Shown: positions 1 to 7,813, numbered from the stretch's first letter. The stretch: 64,000 nt of DNA from Rhizobium sp. Leaf453 (GCF_001425605.1 NZ_LMRG01000028.1:124001-188000); one strand, 5' to 3'. The notes: a model not told the origin generated them from the letters alone. A program made the numbers and translations.

Positions 1-598
1 GCACCAGTAGCCGGAGATCGCGCGCACCATCGATGCGGGCGGCCTCCTCGATCTCCTTCGGCACCGCGTCGAACGCGTTGCGCATCATGAAGACCGAGAA
101 TGGCAGTTGCAGCGTCACATAGACCAGCGTCAGCCCGAGCAGCGAATTGTTCAGTCCCAGCTTGGCAAGAATGATGAACAGCGGCGTCAGGATCGACTGG
201 AACGGGATCATCAGCGTGGCGATGATCAGCACGAACAGCACGTTCTTGAGCGGGAAGCGATAGCGCGAGAAGCCATAACCGGCGAGCAGGCTGACGGCGA
301 CTGTGAGTACGACGGTCGCGATCGATACCAGCAGCGAATTGATCGTGTGCTGCCAGATTCCGGCACCGAACGTATCGAGCGACAGGTAGGAATCGATGCT
401 GATTCCCGAGGTCGGCCACGGCGGCAGCGGCGGCAGCCGGGCTTCCGTTCCATGCCGGAACGAGGCAAGGAAGGTGATGACGAACGGCGCCAGAAAGAAC
501 AGGCAGATGGCGATGCCCGTGGCGTGATAGGCGCTGTTGGCACGGAAAGCTCTGGCGGCGCGTCGCTTTTTCGACGAACTCATGGTGGCGGCGTTCAT
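1..598 (-). CDS. Sugar ABC transporter permease, MalG type (partial)
   Basis: Inner-membrane permease of a CUT1 carbohydrate ABC importer. It begins at an ATG that overlaps the stop of the MalF-type permease (ATGA), and its 3' end is lost at the window edge. A Lys/Arg-rich N-terminus (MNAATMSSSKKRR) is followed by a first membrane helix, the periplasmic region and further helices. Just before the cut comes the EAA loop that docks on the ATPase (EIEEAARIDGA). The retained ~199 residues are about 70% of a usual ~275-residue MalG. The substrate is unknown. The ATPase gene, if linked, would lie off the left edge. Confidence 0.93.
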   Translation of the reverse strand, partial: MNAATMSSSKKRRAARAFRANSAYHATGIAICLFFLAPFVITFLASFRHGTEARLPPLPPWPTSGISIDSYLSLDTFGAGIWQHTINSLLVSIATVVLTVAVSLLAGYGFSRYRFPLKNVLFVLIIATLMIPFQSILTPLFIILAKLGLNNSLLGLTLVYVTLQLPFSVFMMRNAFDAVPKEIEEAARIDGARDLRLLV

Positions 599-1512
599 GG
601 CCGTTCCTCCCCGACACGCAGCAGCCAGAGTTGCACGATGCTGATGGCAACCAGGATGGCCAGAAGAGCGATCGACAGGGCTGCACCATAACCGAGGTTG
701 AAGGACACGAAGGACTGGTTGAAGATGTAGTAGACCACCGAGATCATCCGGTTCTGCGGCCCGCCCGAAGTCATGATGTAGAACTGGTCGAAGGCGAGGA
801 TCGAGCCGGTGACGGAAATGATCAGCGCCAGCGCGATCGTCTTGCGCATCAGGGGAAGGGTCAGGTGACGGAAACGCTGCCAGCGGCCGGCACCGTCGAT
901 ACAGGCAGCCTCCGTCAGCTCAGAGGGAATGGCTTGCAGGCCGGTCAGCAGAATGATCATGGTGAAGCCCGCGATTTTCCAGACCACCATGATGATGATC
1001 GTGAGAAAGGCGCTGTCGAAGGTGGCAAGCAGGTTCGGGCTCTTGTCCACCCATCCCAGCGCCTTGAGCGCGGGACCGATGAAGCCGCTGTCGACATTGG
1101 AAAGCCACACCCAGAGCAGCGAAGCGGTGGCGAGACCCACCACGACGGGCAGGAAGATGATGGTGCGATAGGCGCTGACGAAGCGGCGCTGCTTCTCGAC
1201 GAAGATCGCCAGCGGAAAGGCGACGGCAAAGATCGCGATGGTGACGATCACGGTATAATAGGCGGTGAACTGCAAGGCCGACAGGAAGCGGGCATCATTG
1301 AACATCCGCACATAGTTCTTGAAGCCGATCCAGCGCGTGCCGCCCATCAGCGGCCAGTTGTGAAGGCTCATCCAGCCGGTGAAGATCACCGGCATCACGA
1401 AGAAGAGTATGACGAGTGCCATTGCCGGCGCGATATAGACAAGGCCGCGCCAACCCGATCTGCGTCGCCTCTTGCGACGAGGCGATGGGGTTTCCGATCC
1501 GGAACCGGTCAT
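595..1512 (-). CDS. Sugar ABC transporter permease, MalF type
   Basis: Inner-membrane permease (305 aa) of a CUT1 sugar importer, partner of the MalG-type permease downstream, with which it overlaps by 4 bp. The N-terminus is basic (SPRRKRRRRSGWRG), followed by about six hydrophobic segments. The EAA loop is visible as ELTEAACIDGAGRWQRF near residue 205. It follows the substrate-binding protein gene after a 75-bp gap that carries a strong hairpin, so it probably shares that transcript at a lower level. Family assignment is secure; the sugar transported is not known. Confidence 0.95.
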   Translation of the reverse strand: MTGSGSETPSPRRKRRRRSGWRGLVYIAPAMALVILFFVMPVIFTGWMSLHNWPLMGGTRWIGFKNYVRMFNDARFLSALQFTAYYTVIVTIAIFAVAFPLAIFVEKQRRFVSAYRTIIFLPVVVGLATASLLWVWLSNVDSGFIGPALKALGWVDKSPNLLATFDSAFLTIIIMVVWKIAGFTMIILLTGLQAIPSELTEAACIDGAGRWQRFRHLTLPLMRKTIALALIISVTGSILAFDQFYIMTSGGPQNRMISVVYYIFNQSFVSFNLGYGAALSIALLAILVAISIVQLWLLRVGEERP

Positions 1513-1545
1513 CAGGAATGCTCCGCATGAATGTCATGAAATTGA

Positions 1546-1569
1546 CCGGGAGGCGGCTTTGCCTCCCGG
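1546..1569 (-). other. Intercistronic stem-loop after the binding-protein gene
   Basis: A 9-bp perfect GC-rich stem (CCGGGAGGC / GCCTCCCGG) with a 6-nt loop lies between the stop of the substrate-binding protein gene and the start of the MalF-type permease. There is no T-run. Such hairpins in sugar ABC operons are known to stabilise the upstream binding-protein mRNA or to attenuate read-through. The role here is inferred from position and from the equivalent hairpin in the second sugar operon (34984-35006). Confidence 0.6.
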
Positions 1570-1587
1570 CCACAGCAGCCGGGGAGA

Positions 1588-2826
1588 TTACTGGCCGCTG
1601 TCGATGATCGACTGCATTTCACCTTGGGCATTCGAGAACGCAGCATCGACATCATCGCCGAAGATCGCGGCATTGGTGAAGCTGGCCCACGGACCGTTGG
1701 CGCTATTGATCAGGTCGTTGAACTGCAGCGTGTAGGGCGTCTTGGCGACGGCGATGGCCTGAATGCCGACCTGCAGGCGGGGATCGAGACCTTCCAGCAC
1801 CTTGTCGGCGATATCGCCGCGCGTCGGCAGGCTGCCGTATTTCGCCATCACCTTCTGGCCGTCTTCCGAATAGATGTACTGCAGGAACTCCTTGACGGCG
1901 TCCATCTTCGGCGTGCCCTTGGTGATGACGAAATTGTCGCCACCGGCGAAGGACGAGGTTCCGCCCGTGGCACCCGGGATGAGCGTCACGCCGAAATTGA
2001 TATCCGGATGCTCGGTCACCAGCGATCCGATCGCGAAGGCGCCGAGGCTCTGCTGGCCGATCTTGCCATTGGTGAAGGTCAGGAAGTTCGCACCGTTGTC
2101 GCTGGCGGCGCCGGCCGGAACCAGGTCCTTCTTGACCATGTTGCGGTAGATATCGATCGCCTTGCGCATTTCCGGCGTATCGAGCGTCGCCGTCTTGCTG
2201 TCGGCCGAAAGGATATCCGCACCCGAGCCCCAGACGAGCGGGGTGAAGGTGAAGATCATGCAGCCGCCGCAACCGCCGCCGGAGAAATAGAAGCCGTAGG
2301 TATCGTCGCCGAGCGCACGGATCTTTTCCGCGTTCGCAGTGATTTCATCCCAGGTGGTCGGCGCCTTTTCGGGATCGAGGCCGGCCTTCTTGTACAGATC
2401 CTTGTTCCAGGCGAAAACGGACGTCTCGACCGACAGCGGCAGGCCATAGATGCGATCTTCGTAGGTGCCGAGCTTCACATGCGACGGCGAGAGGGCGTTG
2501 AAATAGGGCAGGGACTTTGCCCAGTCCGTCAGGTCTTCAAGCTGGCCGGCAGCGGCGAAGGCCGGATTGTAGATCAGGTCCATCGACAGCGCATCGGGCG
2601 CCTGTCCACCGGCAATTGCCGTCGCATATTTCTGCACCAGCTCCGAGAACGGCACTTCGGTCATGGCGACCTGGTTCTCATGGCTTGAATTATAAGCCTC
2701 GACGACCTTCTTGAAGGATTCGCCGATGCCGCTGCGCACCCACATTTCCACCTTTTCGGCGGCCGACGCACCGGACACCAGGCACAAAGTGACGACGCTT
2801 GTCGCCGCCAATAGACGCTTGATCAT
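1588..2826 (-). CDS. Sugar ABC transporter substrate-binding protein
   Basis: Periplasmic solute-binding protein (412 aa) of a CUT1 importer. A signal peptide is visible in residues 1-22 (basic start, hydrophobic core, cleavage near SGASA-AE). The mature part looks like family 1 extracellular solute-binding proteins, with KVEMWVRSGIGESF at its start and a TTWDEI motif mid-protein. A Gly/Cys-rich patch (SGGGCGGCMIF, near residue 184) is unusual for the family. The Shine-Dalgarno is GGGAGGAG, an exact complement of 8 nt of the CCTCCTCCC loops in the nearby small RNAs. It lies 39 bp after the lacI-type gene, so the regulator and transporter are probably one operon. Confidence 0.95.
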   Translation of the reverse strand: MIKRLLAATSVVTLCLVSGASAAEKVEMWVRSGIGESFKKVVEAYNSSHENQVAMTEVPFSELVQKYATAIAGGQAPDALSMDLIYNPAFAAAGQLEDLTDWAKSLPYFNALSPSHVKLGTYEDRIYGLPLSVETSVFAWNKDLYKKAGLDPEKAPTTWDEITANAEKIRALGDDTYGFYFSGGGCGGCMIFTFTPLVWGSGADILSADSKTATLDTPEMRKAIDIYRNMVKKDLVPAGAASDNGANFLTFTNGKIGQQSLGAFAIGSLVTEHPDINFGVTLIPGATGGTSSFAGGDNFVITKGTPKMDAVKEFLQYIYSEDGQKVMAKYGSLPTRGDIADKVLEGLDPRLQVGIQAIAVAKTPYTLQFNDLINSANGPWASFTNAAIFGDDVDAAFSNAQGEMQSIIDSGQ

Positions 2827-2865
2827 GATACTCCTCCCAATTTGACGCCATCTCCCTGACGTCGC

Positions 2866-3891
2866 TCATAGCTTCGGGCTGTTACCCCCGCATGACTGCC
2901 GGACCACCAGCCGGCATGGCAGTTTCCTCACTCCCGGCTCGACGGGCCGTCCCTCCGCGAGCGCCAGCACGGTCAATCCCGCCTGCCGCCCGAGTTCCTT
3001 CAGTTCCATGTCCACCGTCGTCAGCGGCGGCCGCGTCTGGGCCGCGACAATCTCCCAATTGTCGAAACCGATGACCGATACATCCTCCGGCACCCGGATT
3101 CCGCGCTCACGCAGGGCATCGACGGCACCCCTGGCAATCTGGTCGTTGCCGCAGAACAACGCATCCGGCTTTTCGCCATCGCGCTTCCAGAGTTGATCGA
3201 CCGCGTCATGGCCCCAGCCTTCCGACCAGATGCCGCAAAGCACCTCGGCGCTCTCGCCGGCCACGGACCGGAAAGCGTCGGCACGCTCGCGCACCGAGAA
3301 AAACTCCTTCGGACCGGTGACATGCACGACCCGCCGCCGCCCCATTGACTGCAGCCACTCCACCGCCAGCGTCGCACCATGCGCGTCATCCGACCGGAAG
3401 GTGACGCTATCGGGCGCGCCCTCCGTGAAGGCGTAGACGACAGGAACCGGCAGGTTCGACAGATCGACGGGCAACCTCCTATCCAGACGCTTTCCACTCG
3501 CGATGATACCGTCAACCTGCTTGTCCAGCATGGCTTCGACATGAACCTGACCGAGCGCCGGATCGTCCTCGATGGCGCAAAGGAAGACCGATACGCCGTG
3601 ATCTACCAGCGCCTCCGAGACACCAGCCATCACCGGCAGTGTGAAACGACCGTAGGTGTCGTTGGTCAAAAGCCCGATGGTGAAGCTGCGCTTGCTGAGC
3701 AGGCCGCGGGCCAGTGCGTTCGGCCGGAAACCGATCTCGCTCGCCACCCGCTTAACCCGTTCGCGTGTCTCGTCTCCCATGCGCCCGGTGTTGTTCAGGG
3801 CCTTGGAGGCCGTTGAAATACTCACACCTGCCGCAGCCGCGACATCATGGATCGTAATCCGCTTCTTTGCCCCCCCGGTATCCAGTCTCAT
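2866..3891 (-). CDS. LacI family transcriptional regulator
   Basis: DNA-binding sugar-responsive regulator (341 aa). The N-terminal LacI helix-turn-helix is clear (TIHDVAAAAGVSISTASKAL, residues 13-32) with the hinge motif RPNALARGL. A periplasmic-binding-protein-like effector domain follows (VSVIGFDNWEIVAAQTRPPL near residue 275). Translation starts from an ATG preceded by GGAGG. As first gene of the operon (lacI-type, binding protein, MalF, MalG), it probably regulates itself through the paired sites at 3907-3956. The effector is unknown. Confidence 0.95.
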   Translation of the reverse strand: MRLDTGGAKKRITIHDVAAAAGVSISTASKALNNTGRMGDETRERVKRVASEIGFRPNALARGLLSKRSFTIGLLTNDTYGRFTLPVMAGVSEALVDHGVSVFLCAIEDDPALGQVHVEAMLDKQVDGIIASGKRLDRRLPVDLSNLPVPVVYAFTEGAPDSVTFRSDDAHGATLAVEWLQSMGRRRVVHVTGPKEFFSVRERADAFRSVAGESAEVLCGIWSEGWGHDAVDQLWKRDGEKPDALFCGNDQIARGAVDALRERGIRVPEDVSVIGFDNWEIVAAQTRPPLTTVDMELKELGRQAGLTVLALAEGRPVEPGVRKLPCRLVVRQSCGGNSPKL

Positions 3892-3906
3892 ATCCTCCCG
3901 TTGCGG

Positions 3907-3956
3907 TGAGAAAACCTTTTACCAGGCAAACTGTCAACTGAAAAAACCTTTTCTCA
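3907..3956. promoter_or_regulatory. Paired candidate operators for the LacI-type regulator
   Basis: Two near-identical inverted repeats lie 15 bp upstream of the lacI-type start: TGAGAAAACCTTTTACCA (3907-3924) and TGAAAAAACCTTTTCTCA (3939-3956). Both share the core AAAACCTTTT and are spaced 32 bp start to start, close to three helical turns. LacI-family operators are commonly 16-18 bp palindromes upstream of their own gene. That these sites bind this regulator is an inference. Confidence 0.65.
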
Positions 3957-4126
3957 AAAAATTCTCATGATTGCGCCGGGAAGAATGAAATTGGTGATAA
4001 AGAGGATTGTGCCGAGCACGCCTCGGCGACATCCGAGGGCCACCAGCCATCTGATACGCGCATGGCGCATGGCTGCATTGCAAAATTCTGCCTATGATTT
4101 AAGCGAAACCAATATATAGTCAAATC

Positions 4127-4200
4127 ATCGAAGCGATGCACCTCCTCCCGCAAAGCTTCGATATTGTAAGTGCCTTCACTCCTCCTCCCAGAGGGCACTT
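4127..4200 (+). ncRNA. Cuckoo/CcsR-type small RNA, first copy
   Basis: Two adjacent hairpins each display CCTCCTCCC in the loop. Hairpin 1 (4127-4162) pairs ATCGAAGC with GCTTCGAT, plus an inner TGC/GCA, with the motif at 4141-4149. Hairpin 2 (4168-4200) pairs AAGTGCCTTC with GAGGGCACTT, with the motif at 4181-4189. This is the architecture of the cuckoo RNA family (CcsR in Rhodobacter, homologues in Rhizobiales): two stem-loops with anti-Shine-Dalgarno loops, often in tandem. There is no strong T-run at its end, so it may be processed from a precursor shared with the second copy. Confidence 0.8.
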
Positions 4201-4203
4201 GCG

Positions 4204-4285
4204 GAATGGCAACACTCCTCCTCCCAGTTGCCGTTCGGTTCTATTCGAAAGCCTGCCGCACCTCCTCCCGCGGCAGGCTTTTTCG
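4204..4285 (+). ncRNA. Cuckoo/CcsR-type small RNA, second copy with terminator
   Basis: The second pair of hairpins starts 4 nt after the first. Hairpin 3 (4204-4236) pairs GAATGGCAAC with GTTGCCGTTC. Its 13-nt loop is identical to that of hairpin 2, with the motif at 4217-4225. Hairpin 4 (4246-4285) has a long GC-rich stem (AAAGCCTGCCGC / GCGGCAGGCTTT) with the motif at 4261-4269 and a T5 run, so it is also an intrinsic terminator. The exposed loops could pair with GGGAGGAGG-like ribosome-binding sites. Confidence 0.82.
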
Positions 4286-4407
4286 ATTCTGGACCTTTTT
4301 CTTCTCTTAAAAGCCGGACATGATTGCACCATCGCGGAAGCAATGGGATGCGCATTTTGCATTGCTCGTAGCGATGGCTATGCTCGACCCGTTCGTCAGG
4401 AGGCCGC

Positions 4408-4812
4408 ATGTCCGATCCGTTTTACTGCAAGCTCTATATCGATACCGACGAGACGATTGACGGCCTGCGCAAAGCGCTCGACGAGCATTGCCGCATCCTT
4501 TTCCATGACCTGAATCTGGAGACATCTCTCCGTCGCAACGAGGCCTTCGACTCCTCGGCGAGGAATCAAGGGCCTTACGACTTCATCAGAAGCGCTCGAT
4601 TCTATGCGGATATCGAGACAGCAGATGAAACCCCGCAGCAAGCAGCCGGTTTCCAGTCGGCCGTCGCGACACTGGTATCGAGATTGCGCGATGGCGGACG
4701 CATTGTTATGGCGGCCTGTGACTTCGAGGATCTGATCATCGGCGAAACGGGCTGGAACTGGACCAAGGATGACCCGGAGCCGCCGAGACGCGTTGCAATG
4801 CCGCTCCCTTGA
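4408..4812 (+). CDS. Hypothetical protein, 134 aa
   Basis: Start ATG with a good AGGAGG site 5 nt upstream. The product is acidic and soluble, with no signal peptide or membrane helix. The sequence looks globular (FYCKLYIDTDETIDGL at the start, GGRIVMAACDFEDLI near residue 97, ending in a Pro-rich tail). I do not recognise a family. It lies 120 bp downstream of the terminator of the small-RNA pair on the same strand and 384 bp before the purine permease. Its even amino-acid composition and ribosome-binding site make it likely to be real. Confidence 0.7.
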   Translation: MSDPFYCKLYIDTDETIDGLRKALDEHCRILFHDLNLETSLRRNEAFDSSARNQGPYDFIRSARFYADIETADETPQQAAGFQSAVATLVSRLRDGGRIVMAACDFEDLIIGETGWNWTKDDPEPPRRVAMPLP

Positions 4813-5196
4813 CTTTGCTGCGATTGCTCACAAGATTATTCCCAGGCCGTTGAGCCGATAACGGAGCTCTTTCGCGCGAAATTCGGCGATACCGTCCAGA
4901 TATCGGGCCAAATCCGCTCTAAAAATCCGCCTCGCACTGACCCCGAAAAATTTGAAAGTCTTTCGCTTGCCCCGTCGAAATGGACGGGTAGCGATCTTCG
5001 TCGCGAAAACGCACAATTATCAAACCGTAAATGAGGCATGTCCGGCCTTCCGCAATGGGAGCCGGTTCCTGATCGGGCAGAGGCCCTGACAAGTCGAAAT
5101 GACTTGAAAATCGGTAAATGGAGGCCGCGCCGGGGGAGTACGGTGGAGCGGCCATGGCGTTTGCCGGGATCGGAGATCCTGGCCAAGGGAGGAACT
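4813..5196 (+). other. Long untranslated leader of the purine permease gene
   Basis: This 384-bp stretch has no convincing gene. It carries the purine-linked motif at 4941-4963 and several foldable segments nearer the permease: CAAGTC-GAAAT-GACTTG at 5091-5107, and GGCCGC pairing with GCGGCC around 5122-5152. The permease Shine-Dalgarno (GGGAGGA) is at the end. A structured leader before a purine permease could be a purine-class riboswitch, but I could not match it to a known consensus by eye. Confidence 0.4.
4941..4963 (+). promoter_or_regulatory. Purine-regulon motif, copy 1 (upstream of the permease)
   Basis: CCCCGAAAAATTTGAAAGTC is followed by TTT. It closely matches the sequence at 11776-11798, between the allantoinase and hydroxyisourate hydrolase genes, and shares TTTGAAAGT with a third copy before puuD. 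All three copies are in the same orientation, each before a purine gene. It is probably a regulator-binding site; the protein that binds it is unknown. Confidence 0.5.
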
Positions 5197-6489
5197 ATGT
5201 TTGAACGGCTCTTCAAGCTGACTGAGCACAATACCACGATCCGCACCGAGCTGATCGCGGGCCTGACGACATTCCTGACGATGTCGTACATCATCTTCGT
5301 CAACCCGGACATCCTGTCGACCACCGGCATGGACCGCGATGCGATCTTCGTGGCCACCTGTCTCGCTGCCGCGCTCGGCTCGATCATCATGGCGCTCGTC
5401 GCCAACTGGCCGATCGGCATGGCGCCGGGGATGGGCCTCAATGCCTTCTTCGCCTTCACCGTGGTGGCCGCCCTCGGCTTCACCTGGCAGCAGGCGCTTG
5501 GCGCGGTCTTCATCTCGGGCCTGATCTTCCTCTTCCTGACCGTGACCGGCATCCGCAGCTGGCTGATCCAGGGCATTCCGCATTCGCTGCGCAGTGCCAT
5601 CGCAACCGGTATCGGTCTGTTCCTCGGTATCATCGCGCTGAAGAATGCCGGTATCGTCGTCGATAATCCCGCAACCCTGGTCGGTCTCGGCAGCCTGAAA
5701 GAGACCGGGCCACTGCTGGCGATCCTCGGCTTCTTCGTCATCGCCGTTCTCGATGCGCTGAGGGTGCGCGGCGCCATCCTGATCGGTATTCTTGTCGTGA
5801 CGGTCCTGTCCTGGATCACCGGCGTCAGCCAGTTTCAGGGCATCGTTTCGATGCCGCCGAGCATGGCGCCGACTTTCCTGCAGCTTGACCTTGTCGGCGC
5901 GCTGCATGGCGGCCTCGTTCACGTCATCCTGGTCTTCGTTCTCGTCGAGGTCTTCGATGCCACCGGCACGCTGATCGGCGTCGCCAAGCGCGCCAATCTC
6001 GTCCAGGAAGGCAAGCCGAGCCGCCTCGGCCGCGCGCTCCTCGCCGACAGCACGGCCATCGTGGCGGGCTCGCTGATGGGCACCAGCAGCACGACGGCCT
6101 ATGTCGAAAGCGCTTCCGGTGTGCAGGCCGGTGGCCGCACGGGCCTCACCGCGCTCGTGATCGCCGTGCTCTTCCTCGCCTCGCTGTTCATCTCACCGCT
6201 CGCCGGCTCCGTGCCGACTTATGCGACGGCGCCGGCGCTGCTCTATGTGGCCGGCCTGATGATGCGCGAACTGACGGAAGTCGATTGGGAAGACCTGACC
6301 GAAGCCGCACCGGCAGCACTCACCGCGCTCGCCATGCCCTTCACCTACTCGATCGCCAACGGCCTCGCCTTCGGCTTCATCAGCTATGTCGTGCTCAAGG
6401 CCTGCACCGGCAAGTGGCGGGCGATCCACCCGGCCACGCTGATCGTCGCGGTGCTGTTCGTCATCCGCTTCGCCTTCTTCGCGGAGTGA
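5197..6489 (+). CDS. NCS2-family guanine/hypoxanthine permease (AzgA/PbuG-like)
   Basis: Proton-coupled inner-membrane importer of purine bases (430 aa). The ATG at 5197 was chosen because GGGAGGA lies just upstream and homologues begin at this point (MFERLFKL..., then GLTTFLTMSYIIFVNPDIL). The AzgA-branch features are visible: FLTMSYIIFVNP in the first helix, GMGLNAFFAF near residue 80, and FDATGTLIGVAKRANL near residue 250. About 12-14 hydrophobic segments cover the whole length. It stands alone between a long leader and a strong terminator. The guanine deaminase and xanthine dehydrogenase further along make guanine/hypoxanthine the likely substrates. Confidence 0.93.
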   Translation: MFERLFKLTEHNTTIRTELIAGLTTFLTMSYIIFVNPDILSTTGMDRDAIFVATCLAAALGSIIMALVANWPIGMAPGMGLNAFFAFTVVAALGFTWQQALGAVFISGLIFLFLTVTGIRSWLIQGIPHSLRSAIATGIGLFLGIIALKNAGIVVDNPATLVGLGSLKETGPLLAILGFFVIAVLDALRVRGAILIGILVVTVLSWITGVSQFQGIVSMPPSMAPTFLQLDLVGALHGGLVHVILVFVLVEVFDATGTLIGVAKRANLVQEGKPSRLGRALLADSTAIVAGSLMGTSSTTAYVESASGVQAGGRTGLTALVIAVLFLASLFISPLAGSVPTYATAPALLYVAGLMMRELTEVDWEDLTEAAPAALTALAMPFTYSIANGLAFGFISYVVLKACTGKWRAIHPATLIVAVLFVIRFAFFAE

Positions 6490-6534
6490 ACGGCAACAGG
6501 TGGTGGAGAAATCGCGTCTTATGCGATGATCAAT

Positions 6535-6574
6535 AAAAAGGCGGGGCCGCAAACATCGCGGCCCCGTCTTTTTT
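6535..6574 (+). terminator. Rho-independent terminator of the purine permease
   Basis: GCGGGGCCGC and GCGGCCCCGT form a strong stem with a short loop (around AAACAT), followed by CTTTTTT. The A-run before the stem makes it potentially bidirectional, so it may also end the small membrane-protein operon on the minus strand. Confidence 0.9.
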
Positions 6575-6629
6575 GCCTCGAAAGTCCGGCATCCGTAATC
6601 AGCGGTGCGCGGATCGAAAGGCGATCTGG

Positions 6630-6833
6630 TCACGGGCTGCGCTTGACCAGATAGGGCAGGGCAAACAGATAAAGGCCGGTTGCCAGCAACAGAAACAATG
6701 GCAACAACGGTGAATAGACGACCCAGGCAGGTGGCTGCCCGAAAGCCATGGTCGCGAAATTGGCGGCGACCGTCAGGGTAAAGATGATCGATATCCATCG
6801 ATGGGCCTGCCGCAGGAATTTGCTACAGCTCAT
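6630..6833 (-). CDS. Small two-helix membrane protein
   Basis: 67-aa product with two hydrophobic segments (ISIIFTLTVAANFATMAF and YSPLLPLFLLLATGLYLFAL) and a basic C-terminus (VKRSP). No enzymatic motif is seen. It is the third gene of an ArsR-SRPBCC-membrane protein operon, 45 bp after the SRPBCC gene. Similar short membrane proteins accompany ArsR/SRPBCC pairs in other rhizobia, which supports it as a real gene. Function unknown. Confidence 0.75.
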   Translation of the reverse strand: MSCSKFLRQAHRWISIIFTLTVAANFATMAFGQPPAWVVYSPLLPLFLLLATGLYLFALPYLVKRSP

Positions 6834-6878
6834 GAAAATGCTCTCCAGATTGTCGTTAGCGCTTGCAGGATGTGTTTG

Positions 6879-7310
6879 TCAGTCAAGGGTAGCCGCGAGT
6901 GCATCCAGCTTCCCGAGGAAGCCTTCCCATCCGTGGCGCGCACCGTGGAACGCTTGCTTCTGCTCGGGCAGGAAGCCCGCTTGCTCCACGCGAAGATGCA
7001 TACCCTTGGCAGTCGGCGTCAGCGTCAGCGTGACGACGCTTTTCACGTTGTAGGTTATGTCTTCGTGCGCATGGTTCCAGGTGTAAGCCAGTCGTTTGCC
7101 TTCCTCCACGACCAAGACTTCACAATCTAGCACGCCACCCCATTCGCCACGCAGTTTGAACCGGTGGCCGACGACGGGCGCGAAATCGTTTTTCATCAGC
7201 CATTCCGCGATCAGATGCGGCTGGGTGAGCGCGCGCCAGAGTTTTTCCGGCGTATGCGCCATCTCGCGCTCGACGGTTACGGTTCGGGTGTCGGTCAGCA
7301 TTTCGATCAT
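6879..7310 (-). CDS. SRPBCC (AHSA1-type) domain protein
   Basis: 143-aa START/Bet v1-fold protein of the AHSA1 family, which forms a hydrophobic ligand pocket. The start was placed at the ATG overlapping the ArsR stop codon (ATGA), giving MIEMLTDTRTVTVEREMAHT. Family features are VWRAL-like KLWRALTQPHLIAEWL near residue 23, GVLDCEVLVVEEGKRLAYTW in the middle and GHEG-like HGWEGFLGKLD at the end. It is co-transcribed with an ArsR regulator; such pairs are widespread, but the ligand is generally unknown. Confidence 0.92.
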   Translation of the reverse strand: MIEMLTDTRTVTVEREMAHTPEKLWRALTQPHLIAEWLMKNDFAPVVGHRFKLRGEWGGVLDCEVLVVEEGKRLAYTWNHAHEDITYNVKSVVTLTLTPTAKGMHLRVEQAGFLPEQKQAFHGARHGWEGFLGKLDALAATLD

Positions 7311-7630
7311 TGGTCCATCCTGTTCAGCAAATCTTCGAGGGCGTCGAATTTCTTTTCCCAGAAGCCAGTCATCTCGCGAGCCCAATCGACGAGGGGGGCG
7401 AGTGCGGCATAGTCAGCACGATAATGGGTCTGTCGGCCTTCATGGCGGTCGTGCACGAGGCCAGCGCGTTTCAATGATGCAAGGTGTTTGGAAACCACAG
7501 GCTGGGAGACGCCCGCGCCCGCCGTCAGAACGCCAACCGTCCGCTCCCCTTCACGGCAAAGCCGTTCGAAAATCGCCCTGCGTGTGGGATCCGCGAGCGT
7601 CCTGAAAATCTCATCGCGTGCAGCAGTCAT
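7307..7630 (-). CDS. ArsR family transcriptional regulator
   Basis: 107-aa winged-helix repressor. The N-terminus DEIFRTLADPTRRAIFERL and the recognition region GVSQPVVSKHLASLKRAGLV are typical of the ArsR subgroup paired with SRPBCC genes. It lacks the Cys-rich metal site of classical ArsR (no ELCVCDL motif), so a metal effector is unlikely. It is the first gene of a three-gene operon. Repeats in its promoter (7649-7684) are likely autoregulatory sites. Confidence 0.94.
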   Translation of the reverse strand: MTAARDEIFRTLADPTRRAIFERLCREGERTVGVLTAGAGVSQPVVSKHLASLKRAGLVHDRHEGRQTHYRADYAALAPLVDWAREMTGFWEKKFDALEDLLNRMDQ

Positions 7631-7648
7631 CTCAATCCATATCCGTTC

Positions 7649-7684
7649 AGCTATGAATTAACGTATAGCTACATAGCTATGAAT
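7649..7684. promoter_or_regulatory. Candidate operator of the ArsR-type regulator
   Basis: The decamer AGCTATGAAT occurs at 7649-7658 and again at 7675-7684, with TATAGCTACATAGCTAT between and across the second copy. CATAGCTATG is itself palindromic. The repeats lie 19-54 bp upstream of the arsR-type start, where an autoregulatory operator would be expected. Confidence 0.55.
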
Positions 7685-7753
7685 GCGTCAAGTGTCGATT
7701 GGGGGCGTAAATGAGTTTGATGATTGCCAAACGCGCGAAGACGGAGGCATGAC

Positions 7754-7804
7754 CAAAGCCAGAGACCCGGCCGCATTCCCCCTGCAGCCAGGTCTCTGGC
7801 TTTG
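7754..7804. terminator. Long inverted repeat, probable terminator
   Basis: A 14-bp perfect stem (CAAAGCCAGAGACC / GGTCTCTGGCTTTG) encloses a 23-nt loop. It lies between the end of the frameshifted monooxygenase gene and the arsR-type promoter, so it can end the quinone reductase operon. There is no clear T-run on either strand, hence moderate confidence. Confidence 0.5.
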
Positions 7805-7813
7805 CTTTCGTGC

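Noticed and set aside
631..2688. Plus-strand ORFs opposite the first sugar ABC operon
   Set aside because: They are His/Asp/Arg-rich antisense shadows of permease and binding-protein genes.
4408..4812. Function assignment for the 134-aa protein beside the sRNA pair
   Set aside because: Considered a partner of the sRNAs by position, but no DUF1127-like or other known cuckoo-associated sequence is present, so it is left as hypothetical.
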